From an uncultured Alistipes sp. (GTDB lineage Bacteria > Bacteroidota > Bacteroidia > Bacteroidales > UBA932): a stretch of DNA of 64,000 nt. The DNA is taken from contig CABMPD010000002.1 of the NCBI GenBank assembly GCA_902388455.1, positions 124,001 to 188,000 of the forward strand, written 5' to 3'. This document shows positions 55,366-64,000 of this stretch, piece by piece. Under the pieces are notes generated by a model that worked only from the letters and a program-made list of their open reading frames with translations, was not told where the DNA came from and made no database searches. The position numbers were made by a program, and so were the translations under genes. How positions within the stretch are numbered: the first letter of the stretch is position 1; each line of letters starts with the position of its first letter.

Positions 55366-55591
55366 GGTTTTAAGGAAAGTGCTGATTTTTCCTTTTGTAT
55401 TCCTGATACGTTTTTATCAGGTATGTATCTCTCCATTTACTCCGGCAGCCTGCCGTTTTACTCCTACATGCTCGGCGTATGCTCTGGAGGCCCTGCGTAA
55501 GCACGGTCCGATAAAGGGGCTCTATCTGGCAGTACGGCGCATTCTCCGCTGTCATCCCTGGGGTGGAAGCGGCTATGATCCGGTGCCGTAG
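55316..55591 (+). CDS. yidD: Membrane protein insertion efficiency factor YidD
   Basis: 91 residues with the YidD core: [35 protein letters not shown] (landmarks RFYQxxISP, CRxxPTCSxYAxEAxxxHG) and a [13 protein letters not shown] ending. The start may be at 55316 or at a GTG at 55379; the longer reading overlaps rnpA by 50 bp. YidD helps YidC insert membrane proteins. Its end overlaps the end of the converging acyltransferase gene by 19 bp. Confidence 0.9.
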   Translation: MDRSAKDLRPRWERFSKVLRKVLIFPFVFLIRFYQVCISPFTPAACRFTPTCSAYALEALRKHGPIKGLYLAVRRILRCHPWGGSGYDPVP

Positions 55592-57369
55592 AATTTTTCG
55601 ATGAGGCCTTCCGGGTCTTTGCTGCCCTTGGTGAGCATTTCGATTTCGCTGCGTGGTACCGCGGCCATGTCCAGGAAGATCATCCCGTCCACGCAGTAGT
55701 TGAATTCCCTGTCTACGTTGAAAGCCAGAATTTCGGCCTGCAGCTTGACATATTTCTTTATCAGGGTCGGGATGCGGAACCGTCCGTCGCTCAGACGCTG
55801 GATGTACTTGTCGAAGGCATCGACACTCCCTGTTTTGCCGGAGAGCAGCATGTCCGGGTCTACCCGCAGCCATTCGTATCTGAACGGTGTACGGGGAACT
55901 GTAAGACCTTTGTGCGGTCCGGAAGCGGAATGCTCAAGCCAATAAACAAGCATGCTTCTGTAGAATGGAGGCAACCAGCTGGTTATGCTTGCGGGTCCGA
56001 ACAGATACTTGCAGTCCTTATATTTAAGTACTGTGTAGAACAGTCCTTTAATCAGCAGCATCAGAGGCAGAGCTTCTTTCTTGTATTCGACTGAGAGGAA
56101 GGAGCGGCCCAGTTCGATGCACTCTGGGAGCAGGGCTGTAAACCTTTCCGAATAGCGGAAAAGGGTATGGGTGTAGAAGCCTTTTACACCGTATCGCTCA
56201 TATATCTCCCTGCCGATGCCCAGGCGATATGCTCCGGCCAGTTGTCCGGCTTCTTTATCCCAAAGAATCAGATGCTTGTAGTAAACATCGAAAGAGTCAG
56301 TATCTATAGATGAGCCTGTACCCTCGCCTACCTGCCGGAACGATTCTTCCCTGCGTCGGCCGATTTCCTGCATCATGTATGGTATCTGTGCAGTGTCCGC
56401 CAGGAAACATTGGAATTTGGAAGCCTCGAACAGAGGGGTGAGAGCCTCCATCTCCTTGCGTAGAATAGAAGTTGATACGGGAGGGAGCAATGGCTCCTGT
56501 GAGGCTGCCGTCTGCTGCCGGGGTTGGTTGCTGAGGACATTGGCCTCCATGGCATAGACCCTGCTGCGGAGCATGCGTCCGAGTTCCTTCGGATCCTGCC
56601 ATTTGGCGATTTCCCCGGCCGGGATGATACGTCCGATGCGCATGGTTACCGTGCCTCCGCTGCGGCGGAGCAGCTCGCGGGGCAGCCTCAGGGTGCGGAG
56701 CATAGGATGGATGCGGCCCAGGAGGTGGAACAGCCTGGAGTTGCTGCCGTCGAAGTAGACGGGCAGGACCGGCACCCTGCACGTGGTTACGAGCTTCATG
56801 ACGGTGTGGGTCCATTCCTTGTCCGCCGGGAATTTATTGCCCCGGTAGTATGTGGACACCTCTCCTGCGGGGAAAATGCCGACGCAGCCGCCGCGCTCTA
56901 TTGTCTCCATGGCCGCTTTCAGTCCCGGAAGGCTGCTGCGGAGCTGCTTGCGGTCAGAGAAGGGGTTGACGGCTAGGAAACTGTCCCTGAGGTTGGGGAT
57001 GAGGGAGAGGATGAAATTGGTCAGAATCCTGAAATCCGGACGGACGGCGGCCACCGTGTTGTAGAGGACGATGCCGTCCCATCCTCCGAAGGGATGGTTG
57101 GAGACAATGATGAAGGGCCCCTCCCTGGGGATGTATTCCACCTCCTCCGGCAGGATGTCCGTGGAGATGCGGAAGGTCTTCATGGCCTCCTTGGTGAACT
57201 CGCGTCCCCGGTATGCCCCGAACTGCGGGTAGAGGCGGTTGATGCGGTTCAGCCCCAGGAGGGACATGGCGCAGGACGCAATCAGGGAGCCCAGCGGCCC
57301 CTTGACGGGAAGTGCCCTGCGGATATCCGATTTATTGATTAACTTTGTGCCGGAGTTGAGAGTGTCCAT
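55573..57369 (-). CDS. OlsF-like bifunctional acyltransferase (PlsC plus GNAT-like)
   Basis: 598 residues in two parts. The N-terminal part (about 60-290) is a PlsC-type acyltransferase with the HxxxxD-like motif [10 protein letters not shown] near residue 90 and [12 protein letters not shown] near residue 170. The C-terminal part (about 310-590) is a GNAT-like domain of the OlsB/hemolysin type with [37 protein letters not shown] and [13 protein letters not shown]. Fused PlsC-OlsB proteins (OlsF, known from Flavobacterium and Serratia) make ornithine or related amino-acid lipids. In Bacteroides the two steps are done by separate glycine-lipid enzymes. The start lies 3 bp from the divergent uvrC start. 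Confidence 0.8.
   Translation of the reverse strand: MDTLNSGTKLINKSDIRRALPVKGPLGSLIASCAMSLLGLNRINRLYPQFGAYRGREFTKEAMKTFRISTDILPEEVEYIPREGPFIIVSNHPFGGWDGIVLYNTVAAVRPDFRILTNFILSLIPNLRDSFLAVNPFSDRKQLRSSLPGLKAAMETIERGGCVGIFPAGEVSTYYRGNKFPADKEWTHTVMKLVTTCRVPVLPVYFDGSNSRLFHLLGRIHPMLRTLRLPRELLRRSGGTVTMRIGRIIPAGEIAKWQDPKELGRMLRSRVYAMEANVLSNQPRQQTAASQEPLLPPVSTSILRKEMEALTPLFEASKFQCFLADTAQIPYMMQEIGRRREESFRQVGEGTGSSIDTDSFDVYYKHLILWDKEAGQLAGAYRLGIGREIYERYGVKGFYTHTLFRYSERFTALLPECIELGRSFLSVEYKKEALPLMLLIKGLFYTVLKYKDCKYLFGPASITSWLPPFYRSMLVYWLEHSASGPHKGLTVPRTPFRYEWLRVDPDMLLSGKTGSVDAFDKYIQRLSDGRFRIPTLIKKYVKLQAEILAFNVDREFNYCVDGMIFLDMAAVPRSEIEMLTKGSKDPEGLIEKFYGTGS
57340..57347 (+). promoter_or_regulatory. Candidate uvrC -7 element inside the acyltransferase gene
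   Basis: TAACTTTG matches TAnnTTTG and ends 25 bp before the uvrC ATG. It lies within the first ten codons of the divergent acyltransferase gene, because the two start codons are only 3 bp apart. Confidence 0.5.
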
Positions 57370-57372
57370 ACC

Positions 57373-59208
57373 ATGTCAAAACATCCTGCAAATATAGGCA
57401 TTATTTTGAAAATGCTGCCCCACAGCCCGGGAGTGTACCGCTTTCTGGACTCCGGGGGCACCGTCATATACGTGGGCAAGGCCAAGGACCTGAAGAACCG
57501 CGTGTCCCAGTATTTCCGCCCTAACGGCCTGAACCGCAAGACTCAGGTCATGGTCTCGAAGATAGCTGACATCCAGCATACGGTGGTCGGCTCGGAGTCG
57601 GACGCCTTCCTGCTGGAGAACAACCTCATCAAGCAGTTCCAGCCCCGCTACAACATTCTCCTGAAGGACGGCAAGACCTATCCGTGGATATGCCTGCACA
57701 ACGAGCCTTTCCCCCGCGTCACGGTCACCCGCCGCTTCGTCCGGGACGGCTCCAGGTACTTCGGCCCCTACAGCTCGGCCATGCACGCCCACAACCTGCT
57801 GTCTATCATCAACTCCCTTTACCGGCTCCGCACCTGCCGGCTCCCCCTCACGGGCGAGGGCATAGCCAAGGGCAAGTTCAAGGTCTGCCTGGACTACCAT
57901 CTGGGCCGGTGTGCCGGACCGTGCGTCGGGAAGTTCTCCGAGGAGGAATACAGGGCGCAGACCGAAGCTATCATTCAGATACTCAAGGGCAATTCCTGGT
58001 CGCTGATCAAGGACTTCGAGCGGCGGATGAAGGAATGCGCGGGGCAGCTGCGGTTCGAGGAGGCCCAGGAGTGGAAGGAGAAGATGGAACTGCTGGAGAA
58101 GCATTATGCCAAGTCGCTCATCGTCAATGCCAAGGGCATCAACGTCGATGTCTTCTACATCATCTTCGAGGGCACGGAGGCCTTCGGCAGCTTCCTGCGG
58201 GTGCACGACGGGGGCATCATCCAGTCCATGAACCTGGAGATCAGGATGCGCATCGAGGAGCAGGAGCCGGAGGTGCTCGGCTCGTTCATATCCGGAGTCT
58301 ATGAGAAGCTCCGGGACTACGGGGAGGAGGCAGGGACCCGTCCGCCGGAGATAGTGGTGCCGTTCATGCCCGATATGCCGGAGGCTCTGCCGGAGGTTAC
58401 ATTCACCGTTCCGGAGAAGGGAGACCGCCTGGCGCTGCTGGAGCTGGGCAGGAAAAATGCGGCGGCCATCAAGTTCGAGCGGCTCAAGCACGAGGAGTTC
58501 GTCAACCCCGAGGAGCACTCGGCCCGCATAGTGGAGAATCTGCGCAAGGACCTGGGGATGGACGTCCCCCCGGTGCACATCGAGTGCTTCGACAACTCCA
58601 ATATCCAGGGAACCAACCCAGTGGCCTCATGTGTCGTCTTCCGTGACGGGGCTCCTTCCAGGAAGGACTACCGGCACTTCAACATCAAGACCGTCGTCGG
58701 TCCGGACGACTTCGCCTCCATGAAGGAGGTGGTCAACCGCCGCTACACCCGTCTGCTGGCCGAGGGACAGGAGCTCCCGCAGCTGATCGTCATCGACGGC
58801 GGCCGCGGGCAGGTCAATGCGGCCTACGAGGCCCTGGACGAGATAGGGCTCATCGGGAAGGTCAAGCTGATAGGGCTGGCCAAGCGGATGGAGGAGGTCA
58901 TCGTGCCGGGCGACCCGTATCCCCACTTCATCGACCGCAACTCCACCTCCCTCAAGGTGCTCATGCACATCCGGGACGAGGCGCACCGCTTCGGCATCAC
59001 CCATCACCGCAACCGGCGCAGCGCGTCCTCCCTGGTCTCGGAGCTGGACGGCATACCGGGAGTGGGGGCCGTCAGCCGCGAGAAACTGGTGACCAAGTAC
59101 AAGACCATCTCCAAAATCAAGAAGGCTCCTTACCGCGAGGTGGTCAATGTCATCGGACGCAGGGCCGCCGACGCCCTCTTCGAGTGGTTTGCCCTGGACA
59201 AATCATAG
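57373..59208 (+). CDS. uvrC: Excinuclease ABC subunit C
   Basis: 611 residues, the normal UvrC length. The GIY-YIG nuclease domain is at the N-terminus (GVYRFLDSGGTVIYVGKAKDL near residue 17). The UVR motif is near residue 210 (ERRMKECAGQLRFEEAQEWKEK). The RNase H-like nuclease domain contains ECFDNSNIQGTNPVAS near residue 402 and VIDGGRGQV near residue 474. The C-terminal helix-hairpin-helix includes GIPGVGAVSREKL. UvrC makes the 3' and 5' incisions around DNA lesions recognised by UvrAB. Its promoter overlaps the divergent acyltransferase gene. Confidence 0.96.
   Translation: MSKHPANIGIILKMLPHSPGVYRFLDSGGTVIYVGKAKDLKNRVSQYFRPNGLNRKTQVMVSKIADIQHTVVGSESDAFLLENNLIKQFQPRYNILLKDGKTYPWICLHNEPFPRVTVTRRFVRDGSRYFGPYSSAMHAHNLLSIINSLYRLRTCRLPLTGEGIAKGKFKVCLDYHLGRCAGPCVGKFSEEEYRAQTEAIIQILKGNSWSLIKDFERRMKECAGQLRFEEAQEWKEKMELLEKHYAKSLIVNAKGINVDVFYIIFEGTEAFGSFLRVHDGGIIQSMNLEIRMRIEEQEPEVLGSFISGVYEKLRDYGEEAGTRPPEIVVPFMPDMPEALPEVTFTVPEKGDRLALLELGRKNAAAIKFERLKHEEFVNPEEHSARIVENLRKDLGMDVPPVHIECFDNSNIQGTNPVASCVVFRDGAPSRKDYRHFNIKTVVGPDDFASMKEVVNRRYTRLLAEGQELPQLIVIDGGRGQVNAAYEALDEIGLIGKVKLIGLAKRMEEVIVPGDPYPHFIDRNSTSLKVLMHIRDEAHRFGITHHRNRRSASSLVSELDGIPGVGAVSREKLVTKYKTISKIKKAPYREVVNVIGRRAADALFEWFALDKS
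57389..57396 (-). promoter_or_regulatory. Candidate acyltransferase -7 element inside uvrC
   Basis: On the minus strand this reads TATATTTG, a full TAnnTTTG match, 19 bp before the acyltransferase ATG. It lies in codons 6-8 of uvrC. Confidence 0.5.
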
Positions 59209-59231
59209 ATGGCTGCAAGTGCGGTCGGGTC

Positions 59232-62228
59232 TCAGAATGAGAGGTTGAACAGCATGCTGATGTGATCCTGTGTGCCGTTGGCCGGAACTGCAGTACGGGC
59301 GTAGCGGATACCGGCACTGATGGGGAAGCCGAGCCGTATGAAATGAAAATCCACCAGAACATCGGCTCCGTATGAGCAGTATGTCCCGGAGACTCCTTTT
59401 CCAGGGACTGCATCTGCCGCATAGTCGAAGAAAGGTATCAGCTGCAGTCTCTTTACATAGAAAATAGGGCCGATACGGAAATCTCCCAGGTAGACAGGAA
59501 TGGCATAATCTGCCGAAACCCTGAAATATGTGTCAGCAAAACTGTAGCTGTCAAATCCTCTGGGAAGCTGTGCAAGTGAACTGTAGAGCAGTTTCCCGTC
59601 CACAAACTGTTTCTGGACCGTGAAGCTCAGCTTGAGACCCTGCTGTCTGGTTATGCCCGGGAAATACACGTATCCGTCTGCGTAGGCCAGATGTCCGAAG
59701 TACATGCCGGCGCCCAGGGAGGATGCGCCTCTCACCGACAGCCCGAATCCCCAGCGGGGATAGATCTGCGATGTGGCGGTAGGAATGACCTGTCCGTAGG
59801 ATATACCGTATTGAAGCTGGTGTCTCATGACAGGGTCTCCTGCTATTGGCTGGATCTCATCCGAGTGGGAGTCTGAAAGGTAGGCGAAATATTTGTCATT
59901 GTTGAAATTCCAGGATACGAAAGGAGTGAGACTTCTGTACCAGCCGCGGCTGTTGAAATCCATCTGGTAGTACAGCATGGCGCTGGCCGACAGGAGAGGG
60001 TCGTGCAGCCTTTCCTGGATTATCTGCTGCCCTTTGGTCAGGTCGTAGAGGTGTGCGCGTGTGTTGCGGTCATTGACGTCGAAACGCAGCTCCGCGGACA
60101 AGTTTCCGATGATTCTGGTGTTCAGCGAGACATGCCCGGAATGGAACCATTTTCCGGTCATGGCATCCCTGACATAGCCGTAGGCGATGCTGGATACGAT
60201 GTCCCCGAGAGAATTTTGGGACAGGATAGTGGCTCCCAGGGAGGCGGCCTGTGTGAAGTTCTCGAAGTTGAATGAGCGGATGCGCTCCACATTGGCATAT
60301 ACCGGGAACCATGAGTGAATGCGGAATGCGTGCAGGAGCTTGGAGTATTTTTTCGAGGGATATTTCCCAGGGTCCATGAAATCCTCGAAGTCAAGAGTAT
60401 CGTGGATGCCTCTTGATGCCAGCAGCTCGTCCGATTGGGCGGACAGCATTTCAGCTGCCGGATGTCTGTAGGGGGTAGAGAAGCTTGCGCTGTCGTTACG
60501 GAATGTACCGGCACTGATGCTTACAGGTCTGTATCCGTCGGGGCCGTATTCACAGTAATAGAGTTTCCCGCCGGCGGGGTCGATGTATGGATAGTCGGCA
60601 CCGTATTCCGAGTTGGTAAGGCGTTTCAGAATACCGGTGCCGGGGTTGAGGATGTATATGTTGATCACTCCGTCCAGATCGCTGGAAAAGTACAGGCTGT
60701 GGCCGTGCCGTCTTAGGCCGGAGATGCTCTGTGACTGGGGTGCGACTACCTCTGTCCATTCTCCGGAAGAATACCTGAACAGGCCTATACCGTCATCCAT
60801 GATTACTGAACAGTATATGTCTTCTCCGTCAAATACGGATTCCCTGATCTGTCCTTTCTCCGGAGCTTCCGTTCTGGAAATGACTTTTCCGTCGGAAGCA
60901 GAAATGAGAGTCAGGAAAGTAGGACCGCCTACAGGATATTCGGCTACGGCCAGAGTGTCTCCGGTGGAGGACGGGGCCGGATTGAAATATTTTGTCCTGT
61001 GACCGCCGGTTGTTCTCACTCTGCCGTCCATGACATCCAGGTACATGATTACGGAGAAGTCCTCTAGAGAGGAGGCATCGTTGGATATGGATTCAGACCA
61101 GTATATCCGGCTGTTGCCGTCGTAGGTCAGACGTGATGATACAGGGTTAAAGAAGCGGATGAAATGCTCCCGCCCTGTGCTGTCGATACGGATCATTTTC
61201 GTGGCTGTCTCCATGCCTTTCTTGACTGCTATTACGGAACCGTGCCAAGGGGAGCGGGGACAGCTGATGTATATCGGACCGGTAATTTCAGAGTAGAGCC
61301 TGTCTTTCTTCTTTTTCAAGTCAATACTCTCTGTGAACTGTCCTCTGGCCAGCCAGTCGGCACGCCATATTTCGGTATATATGCCTTGGGACATGTGAAA
61401 GTAATCCATCATGCCTGTTCCGTCTACATTCAGGTCCGGGTCGATCAGGTAGGCCGGATTATACCATTTTTCTACAGGAGTTTTGAAATATCGTCCGGCA
61501 TAGTCGGCTATTCCGCTGAGGTAGCGGCTGCTGCTGCCGTTGAGGTATCCGAAGACATAGTGGTCCGGAGTGTAATACTTGTGAGATCCGAAGAGAAGAC
61601 GGTCCCAGTTGCGGTAGTCTCCGTTCAGATACATGACGCGGTAGTATTTTGTGAAATCGGCGTTACGTCCGCGCCCTCCGTCAGTGAGTTCAGTCTCGGC
61701 AATCACGGCACCTCCTTCCAGGGCATATTCCCCAGCGAAGAGCCCGAGGCCCAGACCTGTGACCTGCTCGCCGAGGAGATAGTAGAAGACATTGTAGATG
61801 CCCTTGGTGAAATGCTCCACCTGTCCTACGTGGGTGTATTCGTGGATGGCCAGATGCTCAATCCAGGAGTCGGGGTTCGAACTGTACGGGTCCGGGGACG
61901 TGAATAGATCCATCCTCTTAGGGGCCCATGTGACCACTCCGTTGCTCTGAGTGGTGTAGGGGTGAAGTATGACAGGTATCGGCCTGGGGTCTATATTGAG
62001 GCTGGCAGTTACCCGGGGCCTGATATTTTCGAGGGTATAGAGGTAGACTCTGGCCAGTGAGTCTATTTCAGCCGGGTATATCATCCGGAAATGTTCTGAG
62101 CGGATCATCCTCCACCGCACCCGTGTCGGGTCGTTTCCGGCGGTATAATACTGGCCGTAAAGCGATGAGGATGATATCACGGACAGCGTGAAAATGGCTG
62201 CCAAAATGAGTCGTGTCCTGTTCAACAT
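59232..62228 (-). CDS. Secreted metallopeptidase-like / beta-propeller / outer-membrane barrel protein
   Basis: 998 residues from the ATG at 62228, which starts a clear signal peptide (MLNRTRLILAAIFTLSVISSSSLYGQ). The N-terminal part (about 30-330) looks like a peptidase-MA-type gluzincin. It has the zinc motif HEYTH (H129, E130, H133) and a third ligand candidate E171 in ALEGGAVIAET. The middle (about 330-640) has TolB/PD40-like propeller blades (DNSRIYWS-like, LYFSSDLDGVINIYI, PYIDPAGGKLYYCEYG). The last ~330 residues are alternating strands ending in NLSF, as in outer-membrane barrels. I do not know a characterised protein with this order. Substrate and role are unknown. Confidence 0.72.
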   Translation of the reverse strand: MLNRTRLILAAIFTLSVISSSSLYGQYYTAGNDPTRVRWRMIRSEHFRMIYPAEIDSLARVYLYTLENIRPRVTASLNIDPRPIPVILHPYTTQSNGVVTWAPKRMDLFTSPDPYSSNPDSWIEHLAIHEYTHVGQVEHFTKGIYNVFYYLLGEQVTGLGLGLFAGEYALEGGAVIAETELTDGGRGRNADFTKYYRVMYLNGDYRNWDRLLFGSHKYYTPDHYVFGYLNGSSSRYLSGIADYAGRYFKTPVEKWYNPAYLIDPDLNVDGTGMMDYFHMSQGIYTEIWRADWLARGQFTESIDLKKKKDRLYSEITGPIYISCPRSPWHGSVIAVKKGMETATKMIRIDSTGREHFIRFFNPVSSRLTYDGNSRIYWSESISNDASSLEDFSVIMYLDVMDGRVRTTGGHRTKYFNPAPSSTGDTLAVAEYPVGGPTFLTLISASDGKVISRTEAPEKGQIRESVFDGEDIYCSVIMDDGIGLFRYSSGEWTEVVAPQSQSISGLRRHGHSLYFSSDLDGVINIYILNPGTGILKRLTNSEYGADYPYIDPAGGKLYYCEYGPDGYRPVSISAGTFRNDSASFSTPYRHPAAEMLSAQSDELLASRGIHDTLDFEDFMDPGKYPSKKYSKLLHAFRIHSWFPVYANVERIRSFNFENFTQAASLGATILSQNSLGDIVSSIAYGYVRDAMTGKWFHSGHVSLNTRIIGNLSAELRFDVNDRNTRAHLYDLTKGQQIIQERLHDPLLSASAMLYYQMDFNSRGWYRSLTPFVSWNFNNDKYFAYLSDSHSDEIQPIAGDPVMRHQLQYGISYGQVIPTATSQIYPRWGFGLSVRGASSLGAGMYFGHLAYADGYVYFPGITRQQGLKLSFTVQKQFVDGKLLYSSLAQLPRGFDSYSFADTYFRVSADYAIPVYLGDFRIGPIFYVKRLQLIPFFDYAADAVPGKGVSGTYCSYGADVLVDFHFIRLGFPISAGIRYARTAVPANGTQDHISMLFNLSF

Positions 62229-62232
62229 GCCG

Positions 62233-62250
62233 CAAAGATAGCTATATTTG
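62233..62250. promoter_or_regulatory. Back-to-back divergent -7 elements before the metallopeptidase gene and Na/Pi gene
   Basis: CAAAGATA at 62233-62240 reads TATCTTTG on the minus strand. TATATTTG at 62243-62250 reads on the plus strand. Both match TAnnTTTG with a 2 bp gap, as in the ruvA/sufS spacer. The minus-strand box is only 4 bp from the metallopeptidase ATG, which would make that mRNA leaderless or nearly so. Confidence 0.5.
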
Positions 62251-62277
62251 CATAATTTTGAAGAAATCCAAAGATAT

Positions 62278-63969
62278 ATGAGCACCATATTCCAGATACT
62301 GACTCTGCTGGGAGCCCTGGGCCTCTTTCTCTACGGCATGACGCTGATGAGCGAGGGCCTCCAGAAAGTAGCCGGCAACCGCCTGCGTTCCATTCTTTCG
62401 GCCATGACGGCCAACTCCTTCACCCGTGTTCTGACCGGAACCCTCATCACAGCCATCATCCAGTCCTCCAGTGCCACGACCGTGATGATAGTCAGCTTCG
62501 TCAATGCGGGTCTGCTGAGCCTGACCCAGGCCGTAGGCGTGATAATGGGAGCCAATATCGGAACGACTGTCACCTCCTGGCTCATATCCCTGCTGGGATT
62601 CACGGCAGACATCTCGATGCTATCCATCCCGCTGGTAGGCCTCGGATTTGTATTCATGATGTTCAAGTCCCAGAAGCGCAAGAGTATAGGAGAGATGATC
62701 ATAGGCTTTGCCCTCCTTTTCCTGGGCCTGACCTACCTCAAGAACTCCGTTCCCGACTTGGGCGCCAACCCTGAGGCCCTGGCATTTATCCAGCGGTGGA
62801 CCGACTGGGGATTCTTCTCAATCCTGATATTCGTACTTGTCGGTACCGTCCTTACCATCATCCTCCAGTCCTCCAGCGCCACAGTGGCCCTGACACTGGT
62901 GATGGCCAGCCAGGGCTGGATACCCTTCGAGATAGCCGCGGCCATGGTGCTCGGCGAGAATATCGGAACCACCATCACCGCCAACATCGCCGCCTCCGTG
63001 GGCAATATCTCTGCCAAGCGTGCCGCCCTTGCCCACACCGTATTCAATGTCTTCGGCGTCATCTGGGTGCTGGCCCTCTACAAGCCCTTCCTGTGGCTTG
63101 TCGCCAAGATAGTGGTCGGTCTGGGCGGCGAGGACCCCTTTACGTCCTCAGCCTCCCTTCTTTATGCCATATCGACCGTCCATACCCTGTTCAACATCAC
63201 CAATACCTGCATCCTGATATGGTTTACCCCGCAGATAGTCAAGCTTGTCACCTGGATCATCAAGGGCCGCAGGGACGAGGAGGAGGTCTTCCGTCTCAGG
63301 TACATCCAGGGCGGTATGATGAGTACCGCGGAGCTGTCGCTCGAGCAGGCGGAGCAGGAAGTGGTTCATTTCTCCGAGATAGTCAAGAGGCAGTATACAT
63401 ACGCCCGTCAGGCTGTCAATGAGGCGGACAATGAGAACCGCTTCGACGAGCTTTTCAAGAAACTCGAGCACTACGAGCAGATCACCGACCGGATAGAGTT
63501 CGAGATAGCCAAATACCTCAGCAATATAGGAGAGGGCGAGCTCAGTCAGGACGGCACCAACAGGATGCACGCGATGTACAAGATCATCTCGGAGCTGGAG
63601 AGCATCGGTGACTCGGGATTCAATATCGGGCGCATCCTCCAGCGCAAGAACCTGCACGGTCAGAAGTTCGACGAAGGTGCGGTCAAAAAGATCAACCACA
63701 TGCTGGATCTGGTGGATACCGCCCTGGACTGCATGACTGCCAATCTCCGCTCCGGTTTCCAGCGTATCATCAACATTTCCAACGCGCAGGACGCCGAACA
63801 CGATATCAACGAGTACCGCGACAATCTCAAGGAGGAACACCTCCGTCACATCGAGGCCGAGGAGAGCGGCTACATCCGCGGAGTCTACTACATGGACCTG
63901 GTCTCCGAGTGCGAGCGGGTCGGTGACTTCGCCATCAACGTGTCAGAGGCCCTGGTCGAGGCCAACTAG
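62278..63969 (+). CDS. Na+/Pi-cotransporter family protein (NptA-like) with PhoU-like tail
   Basis: 563 residues from the ATG at 62278; an ATG at 62248 would lie in the -7 element and is rejected. The membrane part has two copies of the family repeat, IIQSSSATTVMIV near residue 61 and ILQSSSATVALTL near residue 196, plus GANIGTTVTSW and GENIGTTITAN. The C-terminal ~200 residues form a PhoU-like helical bundle (ITDRIEFEIAKYLSNIGEGELS, YYMDLVSECERVGDFAINVSEAL). It should import phosphate with sodium. The gene diverges from the metallopeptidase gene. Confidence 0.92.
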   Translation: MSTIFQILTLLGALGLFLYGMTLMSEGLQKVAGNRLRSILSAMTANSFTRVLTGTLITAIIQSSSATTVMIVSFVNAGLLSLTQAVGVIMGANIGTTVTSWLISLLGFTADISMLSIPLVGLGFVFMMFKSQKRKSIGEMIIGFALLFLGLTYLKNSVPDLGANPEALAFIQRWTDWGFFSILIFVLVGTVLTIILQSSSATVALTLVMASQGWIPFEIAAAMVLGENIGTTITANIAASVGNISAKRAALAHTVFNVFGVIWVLALYKPFLWLVAKIVVGLGGEDPFTSSASLLYAISTVHTLFNITNTCILIWFTPQIVKLVTWIIKGRRDEEEVFRLRYIQGGMMSTAELSLEQAEQEVVHFSEIVKRQYTYARQAVNEADNENRFDELFKKLEHYEQITDRIEFEIAKYLSNIGEGELSQDGTNRMHAMYKIISELESIGDSGFNIGRILQRKNLHGQKFDEGAVKKINHMLDLVDTALDCMTANLRSGFQRIINISNAQDAEHDINEYRDNLKEEHLRHIEAEESGYIRGVYYMDLVSECERVGDFAINVSEALVEAN

Positions 63970-63970
63970 C

Positions 63971-64000
63971 ATGGGCATGAGGCGGGTATTGTCCTTACTT
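63971..64000 (+). CDS. Possible start of the next gene (truncated by the window)
   Basis: An ATG one base after the Na/Pi cotransporter stop opens a frame MGMRRVLSLL that runs off the window end. The basic and hydrophobic residues could be the start of a signal peptide. Only ten codons are visible, so nothing more can be said. Confidence 0.3.
   Translation, partial: MGMRRVLSLL

Noticed and set aside
57376..58578. A 400-codon open frame antisense to uvrC
   Set aside because: uvrC has clear family motifs across this stretch; the antisense frame is open because of GC-rich codons.
1..64000. CRISPR array, insertion sequence, prophage or rRNA gene
   Set aside because: No regularly spaced repeats, transposase, integrase, phage structural genes or rRNA stretches were seen.

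Overview
The window looks like a stretch of a Bacteroidales (phylum Bacteroidota) chromosome, probably from a gut-type anaerobe. The evidence is the gene content and the promoters. There is a fused SecDF, a eukaryote-like single-chain glycyl-tRNA synthetase, FloA-NfeD, DUF4271 and DUF2723 proteins, an OlsF-like fused acyltransferase, a fumarate reductase/succinate dehydrogenase pair and a tryptophanase. Many genes are preceded by the TAnnTTTG -7 element used by Bacteroidota sigma factors rather than by a TATAAT box. No phage, insertion sequence, CRISPR array or rRNA gene was seen. By eye, the first ~11 kb and the 15-21.5 kb stretch are AT-richer than the part after ~24 kb.

Layout. 1-7.75 kb (minus strand): envelope and cofactor genes (ppiD-like, partial; lptC; a TPR protein; an outer-membrane protein; coaX) and mfd. 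7.75-8.03 kb: a divergent AT-rich spacer with DnaA-box-like sequences. 8.0-12.4 kb (plus): ruvB followed by a surface-glycan cluster (GT4, flippase, GT2). 12.5-16 kb: frdA-frdB with no cytochrome b gene beside them, and an alpha/beta hydrolase. 16-19 kb (minus): hflX, a TonB-family protein, mdh. 19-21.5 kb (plus): ybeY-mnmG, with two parS-like palindromes, one inside mnmG and one just after it. 21.5-25.2 kb (minus): GNAT, acyl-CoA ligase, gcvH, ruvA. 25.3-27.7 kb (plus): sufS-sufE-sufT-like-folK. 27.7-32.3 kb: dsbD against glyS and a dihydroorotate-dehydrogenase-like gene, then tRNA-Pro. 32.4-36.4 kb (plus): an OmpR-type two-component system followed by two secreted PepSY-like proteins. 36.4-39.9 kb (minus): floA, nfeD and a PD40/coiled-coil/double-SPOR protein. 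40-43 kb: secDF. 43-46 kb: a decaying GH29-GH3 glycosidase gene. 46-48.6 kb: tnaA and a LuxE-like gene. 48.6-52.4 kb (minus): an LRR lipoprotein gene with a broken start, and a DUF2723 membrane protein. 52.5-55.6 kb (plus): SUI1, DUF4271, hemD, a lipoprotein, rnpA, yidD. 55.6-64 kb: olsF-like, uvrC, a metallopeptidase/propeller/barrel protein, and a Na/Pi cotransporter.

How the genes work together. Most are housekeeping genes: DNA repair (mfd, ruvA, ruvB, uvrC), RNA and tRNA maturation (ybeY, mnmG, rnpA), secretion and envelope (secDF, yidD, lptC, dsbD, tonB), anaerobic fumarate respiration with malate dehydrogenase, and Fe-S assembly. The accessory items most worth a second look are the PepSY-like proteins beside the two-component system, the three-domain metallopeptidase-propeller-barrel protein, the degraded GH29-GH3 gene, the T8 tract that puts the LRR lipoprotein out of frame, and the compact divergent promoters. 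I did not find a clearly novel defence or mobile system.
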